Source of the DNA: Rhizobium sp. CB3090
Lineage (GTDB): Bacteria; Pseudomonadota; Alphaproteobacteria; Rhizobiales; Rhizobiaceae
DNA length: 64,000 nucleotides
Reading direction: 5' to 3'
NCBI RefSeq assembly: GCF_029714285.1
Contig: NZ_CP121662.1
Location: forward strand, 2,604,001 to 2,668,000
Part shown: positions 9,971 to 18,185 of the stretch, piece by piece
Numbering within the stretch: position 1 is the stretch's first letter
Layout of the letters: each line of letters opens with the position of its first letter
Notes under the pieces: model-generated
Database searches by the model: none
Told to the model about the DNA's origin: nothing
The model's input: the letters and a program-made list of their open reading frames with translations, nothing else
Program-made: the position numbers and the translations under genes

Positions 9971-10290
9971 GAATGTACCTCTTTATGAAGCCAGAATTGC
10001 GCGTCCTCCGCCGTAAAGGCGTCGACGAACCCACCCCTCTGCAAGACTTTCAAAACAGAACCGCTGGCCGGAGAAGAAAGACGAAGTGTTTTGCCGGAAG
10101 CCTTCGCCTCGACCCGAGCTGACTCGACCAATTGTACGAAGCTCAAATCAACTTCCGCATCGTCGGCAACTTCGAGGACAAGCGTTTTGCTGTCCCGAAA
10201 CTTCACAGTCATACTTTGATGAATTTCGGAAATGTTCCTGATGTTCAGGATACCAGGCAGGGAAATAGATTCGGAATATTTATCAGACAT
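9967..10290 (-). CDS. STAS-domain protein leading the che operon
   Basis: A 107-residue single STAS (sulfate transporter/anti-sigma antagonist) domain protein, the fold of SpoIIAA-like anti-sigma antagonists and of small scaffold proteins. It reads MSDKYSESISLPGILNIRN and carries the Asp/Ser region VDLSFVQLVESAR where the regulatory Ser usually sits, so a phosphorylatable Ser is possible. I chose the ATG at 10290, with GGAGC upstream, over a TTG at 10329. It is the first gene of the operon and overlaps cheY by four bases. Similar STAS genes occur at the head of some other che clusters; their role is poorly known. Confidence 0.85.
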   Translation of the reverse strand: MSDKYSESISLPGILNIRNISEIHQSMTVKFRDSKTLVLEVADDAEVDLSFVQLVESARVEAKASGKTLRLSSPASGSVLKVLQRGGFVDAFTAEDAQFWLHKEVHS

Positions 10291-10635
10291 TTCAAATCCA
10301 GCTCCGCTACCATATGAATACTTGAGCAATAACTATTGAATCTCATGTCAGCCTTAACAGGCAGTAAACACAGGTTGTATAATTCTCCATTTCTTTGGCT
10401 GTGATTTCTCACCCGATATAAATGACCACTCAAAGTTTATAATAAGTAATATGAACAGGATTTCAGGTAGTTAAATCGAAAAGCTCAAAACACTTGCTTT
10501 CCGGTGAGTGAATCTTAACCCTGCTGGGGAAAGTCCGGGATGCAACGTCTACGAGTCCGAAGAATTTACCGGAATTTTCCATCCCACATTTAAGAGTTGA
10601 GTCAAACGAGCCTTTCTCCAAGTAAAGGGACCAAC
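10291..10635. promoter_or_regulatory. Divergent regulatory region between the che operon and a receptor-like gene
   Basis: A 345-bp gap, clearly more AT-rich than its surroundings (especially 10320-10460), separating leftward and rightward transcription units. It must hold promoters for both. I could not pick out convincing -35/-10 pairs, and I see no gene with coding character in it. Confidence 0.5.
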
Positions 10636-12384
10636 ATGAAAAATGGAACAGCTCTGGCGCGCCGCATCGATCTCCCCCGGGGACTCCCGCGGGCGATCGA
10701 TCTCAGCCGCACCCTGGAAGCGGCGCGCACCGAGGTTGAGAAACGCTTTCTCGACGGCGGCGCTGTTCTCCTGTCGGTCATGGAGGTCCTGAACCAACTC
10801 CTGTCGTCCCTTGACCGGCTGACCAAGGCGCTCGACAGCGATGGCGCTAGCGACACCACTGCCGATCTGTTGCAGACGGTGAGCGGCCTGTCCGACCTAC
10901 CCGGCCTCGAAGCCAGGCGCCAGGAGAATTTCGCCGTTCTCGCCGAGGCCGGCTCCAAGCTGCACACGCATGTCACCGATATGCAGGAGACCATGCGTTA
11001 TCTGCGCACCTTCGCCGTCACGGTGAAGATCACCGGCGCGGGCATTGCCGAATTTGCCGGTTTTGCCGAGGAAATCCTGGAGCGCATTCACTCCGGCACC
11101 AATGAAGTCAACACTTTCGCCCAGCAGCTCGGCGCCCTCGAACGAGACCTCAAGGTCGCCATGAGCTTTGGCGCCACCACCGCGAAGGCCTATGATCGCA
11201 ACGTTCCGCAAGTGGTCGCAGCGCTCGAAAAGGATGCCCGCACCATCGCTGCCCACCGTAGGGAACTCACGGTAATCGCCGCCGAGGTGGGCGCCATTGC
11301 CCGCGGCGTGCAAAGCAAGGTCGCAACCACCCTTTCGGCTCTGCAGATCGGTGATATCACCCGCCAGCGCATCGAGCATGTACAAAGCGCCTTCGCCTTT
11401 CTCGAAGAATTTCTCGCAAGCAATGAAGGCAGCAAGCTCGATGCCGATGCCTGCCAACGGCTTGAAAATATCATCCATCACCTGACGGCGGCGCAGATGC
11501 GCGACATGGTCGCGGATTTCCAGAGGGAGTCGGGCAGTGTCGTCAAGACGATCGCCAGCTTCAGCCACGACACTCAGGAAATCCTGAAGCTGCGCGACGC
11601 CATGAAACCCGAAAACGACAGCGACGGCAATGTGCTGCGTGCGCTGGAACAAAGCGTTTCCGCCGCCCACACCATCGTCAAACAGGTCGAAACCGCCCGC
11701 GTTCAGGCCGACGGCATCAGCCAGTCGACGCTCGGCACCGCCTCGAACCTGTTGCATCGCATCGAGACCATCCGCGCGGTCAAGACCGACATCCACTACA
11801 TGGCGCTCAACACGAATCTGCGCTGCAGCCGCATGGGCGAGGAAGGTCGCTCGATCAACGTCGTCACCGCCGAACTGCGTATCTTTGCGGCAAAACTCGA
11901 TGAATCCGCCGACGCGATCGTCTCCGGCCTCGCATCACTCGAAACGGCGGCCGGCCACGTCGCTTCCGGCCAGGAGGCCTCGGACTACCAACTCGACGAG
12001 AGGCTGATCTCGGCCGTCGACACCATCCGCGCCGCCGCCAATATCATGGATGGCGAGTTGGAAACGCTCTCGGCGCATGGCCGCGAAGTGGCAAACAAGA
12101 TCATGCTATCGATCGGCAAGCTCGACTTCCAGCGCGACCTCGGCGAGACCCTGGCAAATTGTGCCAATACGCTTGAGGACATGGCCGGCAGCGATATGGC
12201 CGATGTGAGCGATTTGGAGGACATCATCGCGCCGCTCAGCGCCCGCATCTTCAAGACCTACACGATGGCGCAGGAGCGCGACGTCCATCGAGATATCATC
12301 GCCATGGACGCCAGCGCGGCACCGGCTGCCGCAGCACCGGCCAAAGCTGACGACGAAGATCTTTTCGCCGACGCTCTGTTCTAA
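10636..12384 (+). CDS. Soluble chemoreceptor-like coiled-coil protein
   Basis: A 582-residue protein with no signal peptide or membrane segment, mostly predicted helix. Residues about 390-425 contain YMALNTNLRCSRMGEEGRS followed by INVVTAELRIFAAKLDES. This aligns with the hairpin tip of chemoreceptors (canonical LLALNAAIEAARAGE.G.GFAVVA.EVR.LA) with several tip residues changed. The tail is Ala-rich and ends in an acidic DDEDLFADALF. The start is the ATG at 10636 behind AAAGGGA. Its divergent position beside a che operon supports a chemosensory role, for example as a cytoplasmic receptor or array-associated scaffold. Its true function is not known to me. Confidence 0.75.
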   Translation: MKNGTALARRIDLPRGLPRAIDLSRTLEAARTEVEKRFLDGGAVLLSVMEVLNQLLSSLDRLTKALDSDGASDTTADLLQTVSGLSDLPGLEARRQENFAVLAEAGSKLHTHVTDMQETMRYLRTFAVTVKITGAGIAEFAGFAEEILERIHSGTNEVNTFAQQLGALERDLKVAMSFGATTAKAYDRNVPQVVAALEKDARTIAAHRRELTVIAAEVGAIARGVQSKVATTLSALQIGDITRQRIEHVQSAFAFLEEFLASNEGSKLDADACQRLENIIHHLTAAQMRDMVADFQRESGSVVKTIASFSHDTQEILKLRDAMKPENDSDGNVLRALEQSVSAAHTIVKQVETARVQADGISQSTLGTASNLLHRIETIRAVKTDIHYMALNTNLRCSRMGEEGRSINVVTAELRIFAAKLDESADAIVSGLASLETAAGHVASGQEASDYQLDERLISAVDTIRAAANIMDGELETLSAHGREVANKIMLSIGKLDFQRDLGETLANCANTLEDMAGSDMADVSDLEDIIAPLSARIFKTYTMAQERDVHRDIIAMDASAAPAAAAPAKADDEDLFADALF

Positions 12385-12401
12385 CAAATTCGTTTGGTGC
12401 G

Positions 12402-13643
12402 TTACTGCACTCTGCGAAATTTGTTCGCAGCTTCGATCGCGGCCTTCTGCTGATAGTCCTCGATGCCCTGGTAAAAATCCTCGAGTTCCGGATCTCTGAG
12501 GCCGGCGCGGCGCGAGATGACATACCAGGTCGCCGCGGCGACCGGATCCTGCTTCGTGCCGAGTGCATTGATATAGAGATGCGCCAGCTTGTTCTGCGCG
12601 ACGACATTGCCGCGATAAGCGGCAACCCGCATCCAGTTGAAACCGTTCTCCAGATCCTGCTTGCCGCCGATACCGTTGATCAGCCAAATGCCCATATCGA
12701 GCTGGGCGGTGTCGAAGCCAGCATTGGCAGCACGTGACAGCCATTCACGCGCCTGCGCCTTCTTCTCCTGCGGCAAGTCTGGCAGATTGAGATAGAGCTG
12801 AGAGACGGCATATTGCGCATCGGCAATGCCCTGCTGCGCCGCTTTCTCATAATATGGGAGGGCCATCTGCAAGCCCTTGATACCGGGATTGTCTGCGGTC
12901 AGGCTCTGCCCCCAGTTGAATTCGGCGGATGCCTGGCCGGCATCGGCCGCCTTCTTCATCCATTCGTCCGCCTTCTTCTCGTCGCGCGGCACGTCACGTC
13001 CTTCCATCAGGAGCAACGCGTATTTGAACATCGAAGTCGTATCGCCGCCCTCGGCTGCCTTGCCATACCAGAAGGCAGCATCCTTGGTGTCGCGCTTGAC
13101 GCCCAGCCCTTGCGACATCAATTCGGCAATCAAGGTCTGCGCCGAAGGATCACCGAGCTGCGCTCGCGGCAAGGCTTTCTGAAACGCGGTCAGGTAATAG
13201 CCACGCTGGAAGGCGCCATAGGCTTCGTCGACCTTGCCGGTGAAGGGCTTTTCCGGCGGCAGATCAGGAAGCTTCGCGCCCATACGGTCGAAGACGCCTA
13301 CACCTTGAGAGGGCTTGATGGCATCATCCGTCTTCGGCTCGGCGCCCGGCCCGACCTTCTCCGTCTTGAATGTGCCGGCCGCAGCATCCAACGGCCGCGT
13401 CACCACACTGTCGCCTGGCGTCGGCGCGCTATCATCAGGCGCTGCAGCCTCATCCGGCGGCGCGGCATCGTCGGATTGTCCGCTATCGGTCGGCCGACCG
13501 CCCTTGTCCGGCTGTGTTGTGATGCCCGGCAGCGATGTATCGCTGTTGTTCGATTGCGCCGCCACAAGCGGCGGCAAAGCGGTCAGCCCAACGGCGAGCG
13601 CAGCAAGAAAAAACCGGTGACTGAATCGGGGCGTGAGCGACAT
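12402..13643 (-). CDS. Secreted Sel1-repeat protein
   Basis: A 413-residue exported protein. The first 29 residues form a signal peptide (FFLAALAVGLTALPPLVAAQ). A Pro/Asp/Ala-rich, probably disordered stretch (about 30-110) follows, then a series of Sel1-type TPR repeats (about 120-400), with units such as KDAAFWYGKAAEGGDTTSMF and AMPYYEKAAQQGIADAQYA. Sel1 repeats act as protein-binding superhelices, often in envelope signalling (ExoR in rhizobia is one), but this is not ExoR. It follows the divergent receptor-like gene convergently with only 17 bp between stops, and is 9 bp from the ThiE-like gene, which is transcribed first in the same direction. Confidence 0.85.
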   Translation of the reverse strand: MSLTPRFSHRFFLAALAVGLTALPPLVAAQSNNSDTSLPGITTQPDKGGRPTDSGQSDDAAPPDEAAAPDDSAPTPGDSVVTRPLDAAAGTFKTEKVGPGAEPKTDDAIKPSQGVGVFDRMGAKLPDLPPEKPFTGKVDEAYGAFQRGYYLTAFQKALPRAQLGDPSAQTLIAELMSQGLGVKRDTKDAAFWYGKAAEGGDTTSMFKYALLLMEGRDVPRDEKKADEWMKKAADAGQASAEFNWGQSLTADNPGIKGLQMALPYYEKAAQQGIADAQYAVSQLYLNLPDLPQEKKAQAREWLSRAANAGFDTAQLDMGIWLINGIGGKQDLENGFNWMRVAAYRGNVVAQNKLAHLYINALGTKQDPVAAATWYVISRRAGLRDPELEDFYQGIEDYQQKAAIEAANKFRRVQ

Positions 13644-13652
13644 GGATTGCTA

Positions 13653-14330
13653 TCAATCTTCAAACCGTGGCGCTTTTTCGTCCAGAATCGCATTCACTTC
13701 CGCAACGATGGACGGAGCCGCCGAGGGATCGGTGAAAACGGCCCCGCGCAGCGCCACAAATTCGGCGCCTGTCAAAGCCACCTCCAGCGCCGATTTCGGA
13801 TCGGTGCCCCCCATGATGATGCAGGGGATCTCGATCATCGATGCCCACCATTCGCCGAGCGCCAGGTTTTTCGGGTGTGCCTCCGGCTTGATGTCGCCAT
13901 CGAGCTTGCCGAAGAAGATGTAGTCGGGACGCAGCTCGCCGATCTCCAGTGCATTGTGCCTGTCCGTAGCATTGCCGCCGCCGACGATGAGCTTCGGTAC
14001 GAATTTCTCGACCGCCTCGGTAAGGTCGGCAAGATTGCCGGCAACGTGCAACCCATCGGCCTTGGCGCGGCCCGCGACGCGGCTGTCTCCGGCGATCAGT
14101 GCCGCTGCACCTGCCGCCTGCACCACCGGCACCAGCTTCTCCGCATGCTTCTGAAAGGTGCTGTCGTCGAGACCATATTGCGGAATGATGACCGACGCCA
14201 CATCCCCGCCCCTCAGCGCATCGGCCACCACCTTCGCCTGCTCTTCGATATCGGCGATATCGGGAACGATGAGAACGAGACGGCAACGATCTTCGGGCAC
14301 GGTCATGCGGGTTTCCATATTTGCGTTCAT
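13653..14330 (-). CDS. Thiamine-phosphate synthase-like (ThiE/TenI family) protein
   Basis: A 225-residue TIM-barrel protein resembling ThiE/TenI. The segment GRAKADGLHVAGNLADL matches the family 'DGVHLG' element, and CIIMGGTDPKSALEVALTGA matches the phosphate-binding GG loop. The N-terminal QLR.K motif that binds the pyrimidine diphosphate in true ThiE is replaced by SVIIPQYGLDDS, so it may not make thiamine phosphate. The start at 14330 (MNANMETRM) is uncertain; the internal ATGs at 14318 and 14306 are alternatives. It lies just upstream of the Sel1-repeat gene, in the same direction. Confidence 0.75.
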   Translation of the reverse strand: MNANMETRMTVPEDRCRLVLIVPDIADIEEQAKVVADALRGGDVASVIIPQYGLDDSTFQKHAEKLVPVVQAAGAAALIAGDSRVAGRAKADGLHVAGNLADLTEAVEKFVPKLIVGGGNATDRHNALEIGELRPDYIFFGKLDGDIKPEAHPKNLALGEWWASMIEIPCIIMGGTDPKSALEVALTGAEFVALRGAVFTDPSAAPSIVAEVNAILDEKAPRFED

Positions 14331-14533
14331 TTATCAGGGGATGGCGCACCCATTCGATGCTTGTGAGTAAATCCGTTAGAACTTGCTGACAAGGGGCAAC
14401 AGGTGCTGATTTTGCTCATTGCCTGCCCCACAACCAAAGACCGATGTGAATACAACCGTGAAGTTGATATTTACCGCAGTACCAAAGTAAAGCTAGAGGA
14501 CTGATCGACGACTGGCTGAGGCAGATAAATCAC

Positions 14534-15058
14534 ATGAAACTAGCGCGCATAATATTCGCACTGACTTTGAGCATTGCGTTCTGCACGGTTCGTACGGTCG
14601 TCCTCGCCGATCCAGATGAAGCCTTCACGGCCTATCAGAAGTCGGATTATGCCACCGCCTTCAAGCTCTATCATGAAAGAGCACTAAAGGGGGACGTGAG
14701 CGCTCAGGGTATGGTCGGCACTCTCTACGCTTACGGACGAGGCGTTAAGCAGGACGACAATCAGGCGGCCTTCTGGTTCCAAAAGCTGGCGGAACAGGGC
14801 AATGCCAAGGGGCAATTTGCGCTTGGGGGGATGTATCTCGCAGGCCGCGGCGTACCTCAGGATTACACCAAGGCGGCCGAATTGTTTCGTAACGCTGCGG
14901 AACAAGGCGAACCATTCTCCGCACTTTGGCTAAGCATGCTCTACGAACAGGGGCAGGGGGTCCTCAAGGACCCACAGCAAGCCGCCTACTGGAAGAAGAA
15001 ATCCGATGAGAACATGCCCGACATTTCCGATATTTTACCTCCGCAACAACAAAAGTAG
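14534..15058 (+). CDS. Small secreted Sel1-repeat protein
   Basis: A 174-residue protein with an N-terminal signal peptide (MKLARIIFALTLSIAF, cleavage near residue 25 before DPDEAF) and three to four Sel1/TPR-like units (YATAFKLYHERALKGDVSAQ, QAAFWFQKLAEQGNAKGQFA, KAAELFRNAAEQGE). It is transcribed alone, divergently from the ThiE-like gene across about 200 bp. A periplasmic protein-binding role is likely; no partner is evident. Confidence 0.85.
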   Translation: MKLARIIFALTLSIAFCTVRTVVLADPDEAFTAYQKSDYATAFKLYHERALKGDVSAQGMVGTLYAYGRGVKQDDNQAAFWFQKLAEQGNAKGQFALGGMYLAGRGVPQDYTKAAELFRNAAEQGEPFSALWLSMLYEQGQGVLKDPQQAAYWKKKSDENMPDISDILPPQQQK

Positions 15059-15134
15059 GCCGCGACTAAAACAACGCATCATTGCGGCGCACAATTGACT
15101 TGCCGCCCTTGGGCGTTTGACGTAGTTTTCGGCC

Positions 15135-15395
15135 ATGTCGACCATGGACCCCTTCGCAGCCATCGCGGATCCGAACCGGCGTTACCTGCTGGAAGAATTG
15201 CGCCGCGCACCGAAAACGGTCAACGAACTGGCGCAGGGCCTGCCGATCAGCCGGCCCGCCGTGTCACAGCATCTCAAGGCGCTGCTCGACAGCAATCTCG
15301 TTTCCGTCACCACCGAAGGGACCAAACGCATCTACGCGGTCAACAGCCGCGGTTTCGACAAGCTCAATTTGTGGCTGGATCAGTTCTGGGGCTGA
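15135..15395 (+). CDS. ArsR-family winged-helix transcriptional regulator
   Basis: An 86-residue compact winged-helix protein. It reads MDPFAAIADPNRRYLLEELR with the recognition-helix segment LPISRPAVSQHLKALLDSNL and the wing TTEGTKRIYAV. It is short for the family (usually 95-120 residues) and has no metal-binding ELCVCD motif, as in the MarR-like ArsR subgroup often paired with an SRPBCC or lactoylglutathione-lyase gene. No such partner follows; the next 240 bp contain a tandem repeat and an inverted repeat that could be regulatory. Confidence 0.88.
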   Translation: MSTMDPFAAIADPNRRYLLEELRRAPKTVNELAQGLPISRPAVSQHLKALLDSNLVSVTTEGTKRIYAVNSRGFDKLNLWLDQFWG

Positions 15396-15432
15396 GATCA
15401 GGTTCCTTGCACGCTCTGCGGCAATTTCCCGA

Positions 15433-15477
15433 TCTTTCTCAGGCCCAGTCTTTCTCAGGCCCAATCTTTCTCAGGAA
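15433..15477. repeat. Three tandem 16-bp repeats
   Basis: TCTTTCTCAGGCCCAR is repeated with a 16-bp period starting at 15433, 15449 and 15465; the third copy is broken after TCTTTCTCAGG. It lies just downstream of the arsR-type gene and has no coding role that I can see. Confidence 0.8.
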
Positions 15478-15480
15478 AGT

Positions 15481-15519
15481 TGCGCCAACTCCCACTCCTC
15501 ACGTTTTGAAGTTGGCGCA
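15481..15519. other. Perfect 10-bp inverted repeat downstream of arsR gene
   Basis: TGCGCCAACT (15481-15490) and AGTTGGCGCA (15510-15519) are exact reverse complements separated by 19 bases. It could be a transcription stop without a clear T-run, or an operator. It directly follows the 16-bp tandem repeats. Confidence 0.6.
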
Positions 15520-15634
15520 TCCGTATCGACTGGGAGCAGTCACCGTCTCTTACAAGGGAATTGTTTCAGGGCCTTTCGACCCGCCTGTCTTCCTTGCCAT
15601 GATCGATGGCTTCCGTCCTCTGGAAGACGTTGCG

Positions 15635-15808
15635 TCAGTGAACTGACGATCGCAGACGTTGGATTTCGTCTTTGAGGCGCAGCTTCCTGCGCTTGATGTC
15701 GGCTATTTCGGTGTCATTGATAGAGGGAGATGTCAGTGCAGAATGCAGCTCCTCCTCGAGAGCGACATGTTTCTTTTCGAGCGATTCAAGATGAGCTTGA
15801 ACAGTCAT
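15635..15808 (-). CDS. DUF465 (YdcH-like) small protein
   Basis: A 57-residue protein beginning MTVQAHLESLEKKH and ending QRLRSSVH. It is a predicted helical hairpin with the DUF465 pattern: HxxLE..H..LE..., a short turn (SPSINDTE), then IADIKRRKLRLKDEI. The start at 15808 is preceded by AGGAAGGAAGGG, a strong ribosome-binding site. It is divergent from a second DUF465 gene at 16032. The function of the family is unknown. Confidence 0.85.
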   Translation of the reverse strand: MTVQAHLESLEKKHVALEEELHSALTSPSINDTEIADIKRRKLRLKDEIQRLRSSVH

Positions 15809-16031
15809 ATGACCCTTCCTTCCTCTTACGATCCCTGGCCATCCATCGCCAAGGCTCTAGGTGTCAACCCTACCAGTGTGCCATAATATCGAACCCTTGT
15901 CGAAGGCGAAAACGTGGCCTATGGGCGGCAAATTCGTGATGAAGGATAACTTCCCGTTACCATCATTTGGTGATAGGAGCTTGCGGGATTTATGAGGCGG
16001 AACGAACACGATTCCGCAGGGCATTGGGGAA

Positions 16032-16241
16032 ATGAGCATGGCCGATCAGGAACAGGCGGAAATCAGGCTGATCGTGGCGCGGTTGCGCCAGGAACATGAA
16101 GACTATGACGCCGCGATCGACGCCATGATCCAGACGGGCTGCGATGCGCTTCGCATTCAGCGCATGAAGAAGAAGAAACTGGTCATCAAGGACAAGCTCA
16201 CCAAGCTCGAAGACCAGATCATTCCCGACATTATCGCCTGA
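16032..16241 (+). CDS. DUF465 (YdcH-like) small protein
   Basis: A 69-residue DUF465 protein ([16 protein letters not shown], then [20 protein letters not shown]), a predicted two-helix coiled hairpin. It lies 16 bp upstream of purE in the same direction and may be co-transcribed with it. Together with the divergent gene at 15635 it makes a head-to-head pair of the same family; the two share the pattern but not close sequence. Confidence 0.88.
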   Translation: MSMADQEQAEIRLIVARLRQEHEDYDAAIDAMIQTGCDALRIQRMKKKKLVIKDKLTKLEDQIIPDIIA

Positions 16242-16257
16242 GGAGCAAGACGCGAGA

Positions 16258-16755
16258 ATGATGACAGAGAGACCGCCCGTCGCCATCATCATGGGCAGCC
16301 AGTCGGACTGGGAAACCATGAAGAACGCCGCAGATACGCTGGAGGCGCTGGAAATCACCTATGATGCGCGCATCATCTCCGCGCATCGCACGCCGGACCG
16401 GCTGGTGAGCTTCGCCAAGGGCGCACGCGACGAAGGCTTTAAAGTCATTATCGCCGGTGCCGGTGGCGCCGCTCACCTTCCGGGAATGGCCGCCTCAATG
16501 ACGCCGCTGCCGGTCTTCGGCGTACCGGTACAATCGCGCGCCTTGTCCGGCCAGGACAGTCTTCTTTCCATCGTGCAGATGCCGGCAGGCATTCCCGTCG
16601 GCACCTTGGCGATCGGCAAGGCCGGCGCGATCAATGCCGCCCTTCTTGCCGCCGCCGTCCTGGCGCTCGGTGATGAGGAGATCGCCGATCGGCTGGACGA
16701 ATGGCGCGCCCGGCAGAGTGCTGCAGTTGCCGAATATCCAATGGACGACCAATGA
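16258..16755 (+). CDS. purE: N5-carboxyaminoimidazole ribonucleotide mutase PurE
   Basis: Converts N5-CAIR to CAIR in de novo purine synthesis, acting after PurK. The 165-residue class I PurE carries [12 protein letters not shown] (substrate phosphate loop), [10 protein letters not shown] with the catalytic His, [14 protein letters not shown] and the [13 protein letters not shown] segment. The start is the ATGATG at 16258-16261; either ATG works. The stop overlaps the purK start (ATGA, 16752-16755), as expected for a purEK operon. Confidence 0.98.
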   Translation: MMTERPPVAIIMGSQSDWETMKNAADTLEALEITYDARIISAHRTPDRLVSFAKGARDEGFKVIIAGAGGAAHLPGMAASMTPLPVFGVPVQSRALSGQDSLLSIVQMPAGIPVGTLAIGKAGAINAALLAAAVLALGDEEIADRLDEWRARQSAAVAEYPMDDQ

Positions 16756-17810
16756 CCGCAAAAACGATCGGCATCATCGGCGGCGGCCAGCTCGGCCGCA
16801 TGCTGGCCATGGCGGCAGCTCGTTTGAATTTCCGCACGATCATCCTCGAGCCGGAAGCAGATTGCCCCGCCGCGCAGGTGGCAAACGACCAGATCGTGGC
16901 CGCCTATGACGATCCGGCCGCTCTCGCCGAACTGGCGAAGAGCTGCGACCTCGTCACCTACGAATTCGAAAACGTGCCGGTCACCGCTGCCGAGGGGCTT
17001 GCTAGGGATGTTGCCGTTTATCCGCCGCCGAAGGCGCTGGAGATGGCGCAGGACAGGTTGACCGAAAAGCGTTTCATCAACGATTGCGGCATTCCGACCG
17101 CCCGTTTCCACGCCGTCGACAGCCAGGCCGATCTCGAAACGGCGCTTGCCGACTTCGGCGGCCAGGGGGTGCTGAAGACCCGGCGTCTCGGCTACGACGG
17201 AAAGGGGCAGCGCGTCTATCGCTCATCCGCCGACAGCGCTGACGGCGGCTATGCCGCACTCGGCGGCGTGCCGCTGATTCTCGAAAGCTTCGTGGCGTTC
17301 GAGCGCGAGATCTCCATCATTGCCGCCCGCGGCCTGGACGGCACTATTGCCTGCTACGATCCGGCGGAAAATGTCCATCGTAACGGCATTCTCCACACCT
17401 CTACCCTCCCCGCCCGCATCTCCGCCGAGACGGCGGCTGCGGCGCGCGTGGCGGCGGAGAAGATTTTGACCGCGCTCGGCTATGTCGGCGTCATCGGCAT
17501 CGAGTTCTTCGTCCTTGCCGACGGCAGCCTGATCGCCAATGAAATGGCGCCGCGCGTTCACAATTCCGGGCACTGGACGGAGGCCGCCTGCATCGTCTCG
17601 CAATTCGAGCAGCATATCCGAGCCGTCGCCGGCCTGCCGCTCGGCAATCCGGTACGCCACTCCGACTGCGTAATGCAGAATCTGATCGGCGACGATATCC
17701 TTTCGGTTCCCGATTGGCTGAGCCAGGACGATGTGCTGGTACATCTCTACGGCAAGACGAAATCGCGTCCCGGCCGCAAGATGGGCCATATTACACAGCT
17801 TCGTCGCTAA
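16752..17810 (+). CDS. purK: N5-carboxyaminoimidazole ribonucleotide synthase PurK
   Basis: ATP-grasp ligase making N5-CAIR from AIR, bicarbonate and ATP. The 352 residues begin [18 protein letters not shown] (nucleotide-fold N domain). The ATP-grasp core follows ([13 protein letters not shown], then [16 protein letters not shown]) and the metal-site region is [21 protein letters not shown] chose the ATG at 16752, overlapping the purE stop by four bases; the frame is open for 17 more codons upstream, but those lie within purE. The gene is followed by a hairpin terminator. Confidence 0.98.
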   Translation: MTAKTIGIIGGGQLGRMLAMAAARLNFRTIILEPEADCPAAQVANDQIVAAYDDPAALAELAKSCDLVTYEFENVPVTAAEGLARDVAVYPPPKALEMAQDRLTEKRFINDCGIPTARFHAVDSQADLETALADFGGQGVLKTRRLGYDGKGQRVYRSSADSADGGYAALGGVPLILESFVAFEREISIIAARGLDGTIACYDPAENVHRNGILHTSTLPARISAETAAAARVAAEKILTALGYVGVIGIEFFVLADGSLIANEMAPRVHNSGHWTEAACIVSQFEQHIRAVAGLPLGNPVRHSDCVMQNLIGDDILSVPDWLSQDDVLVHLYGKTKSRPGRKMGHITQLRR

Positions 17811-17881
17811 CAGCGCAGGGAAAAAACCCTGACATGGTTGACAGGGCTGAGGGGACAGGGTATTTGCTGCCCACCCTAAAG

Positions 17882-17903
17882 AGCGCGCCCCGAGCGCGCT
17901 TTT
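17882..17903 (+). terminator. Rho-independent terminator after purK
   Basis: AGCGCGC-CCCGA-GCGCGCT forms a perfect 7-bp GC stem followed by TTTT. It lies 72 bp after the purK stop and 60 bp before rpmJ, separating the two units. Confidence 0.8.
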
Positions 17904-17962
17904 GATTGTTAAAGATACCGGGCGAATGTGACATTCCCCCTCAAACATCGCGGATCAGAAAA

Positions 17963-18088
17963 ATGAAGATCAAGAATTCGCTCAAGTCGCTCAAGGCGCG
18001 TCACCGTGACAACCGTCTGGTCCGCCGCAAGGGCCGCATTTACATCATCAACAAGCTGAACCCGCGCTACAAGGCTCGTCAGGGCTGA
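17963..18088 (+). CDS. rpmJ: 50S ribosomal protein L36 (zinc-free form)
   Basis: A 41-residue basic protein of the large ribosomal subunit ([20 protein letters not shown], ending PRYKARQG). It contains no cysteine, so it is the C-minus form that lacks the CCCH zinc-ribbon ligands of standard L36. It is a single gene between terminators rather than part of a ribosomal operon. A weak CGTGGC/GCCACG hairpin lies at 18094-18110. Confidence 0.95.
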   Translation: MKIKNSLKSLKARHRDNRLVRRKGRIYIINKLNPRYKARQG

Positions 18089-18185
18089 TTTTGCGTGGCG
18101 CCTGGCCACGGCCGGGCGGACCGTTCGCGGTCGCTTGAGATGATCACATCAAAATTATTTTGATCTTCGACATTGGCGGGCTACT

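Noticed and set aside
10897..11796. 299-codon minus-strand frame opposite the receptor-like gene
   Set aside because: It is fully inside the 10636-12384 gene on the other strand, with a shadow composition and no family match.
15095..15646. Plus-strand frame (183 codons) covering the ArsR gene and the gap after it
   Set aside because: It is out of frame with the well-supported winged-helix gene and continues through the tandem repeats; composition does not look coding.
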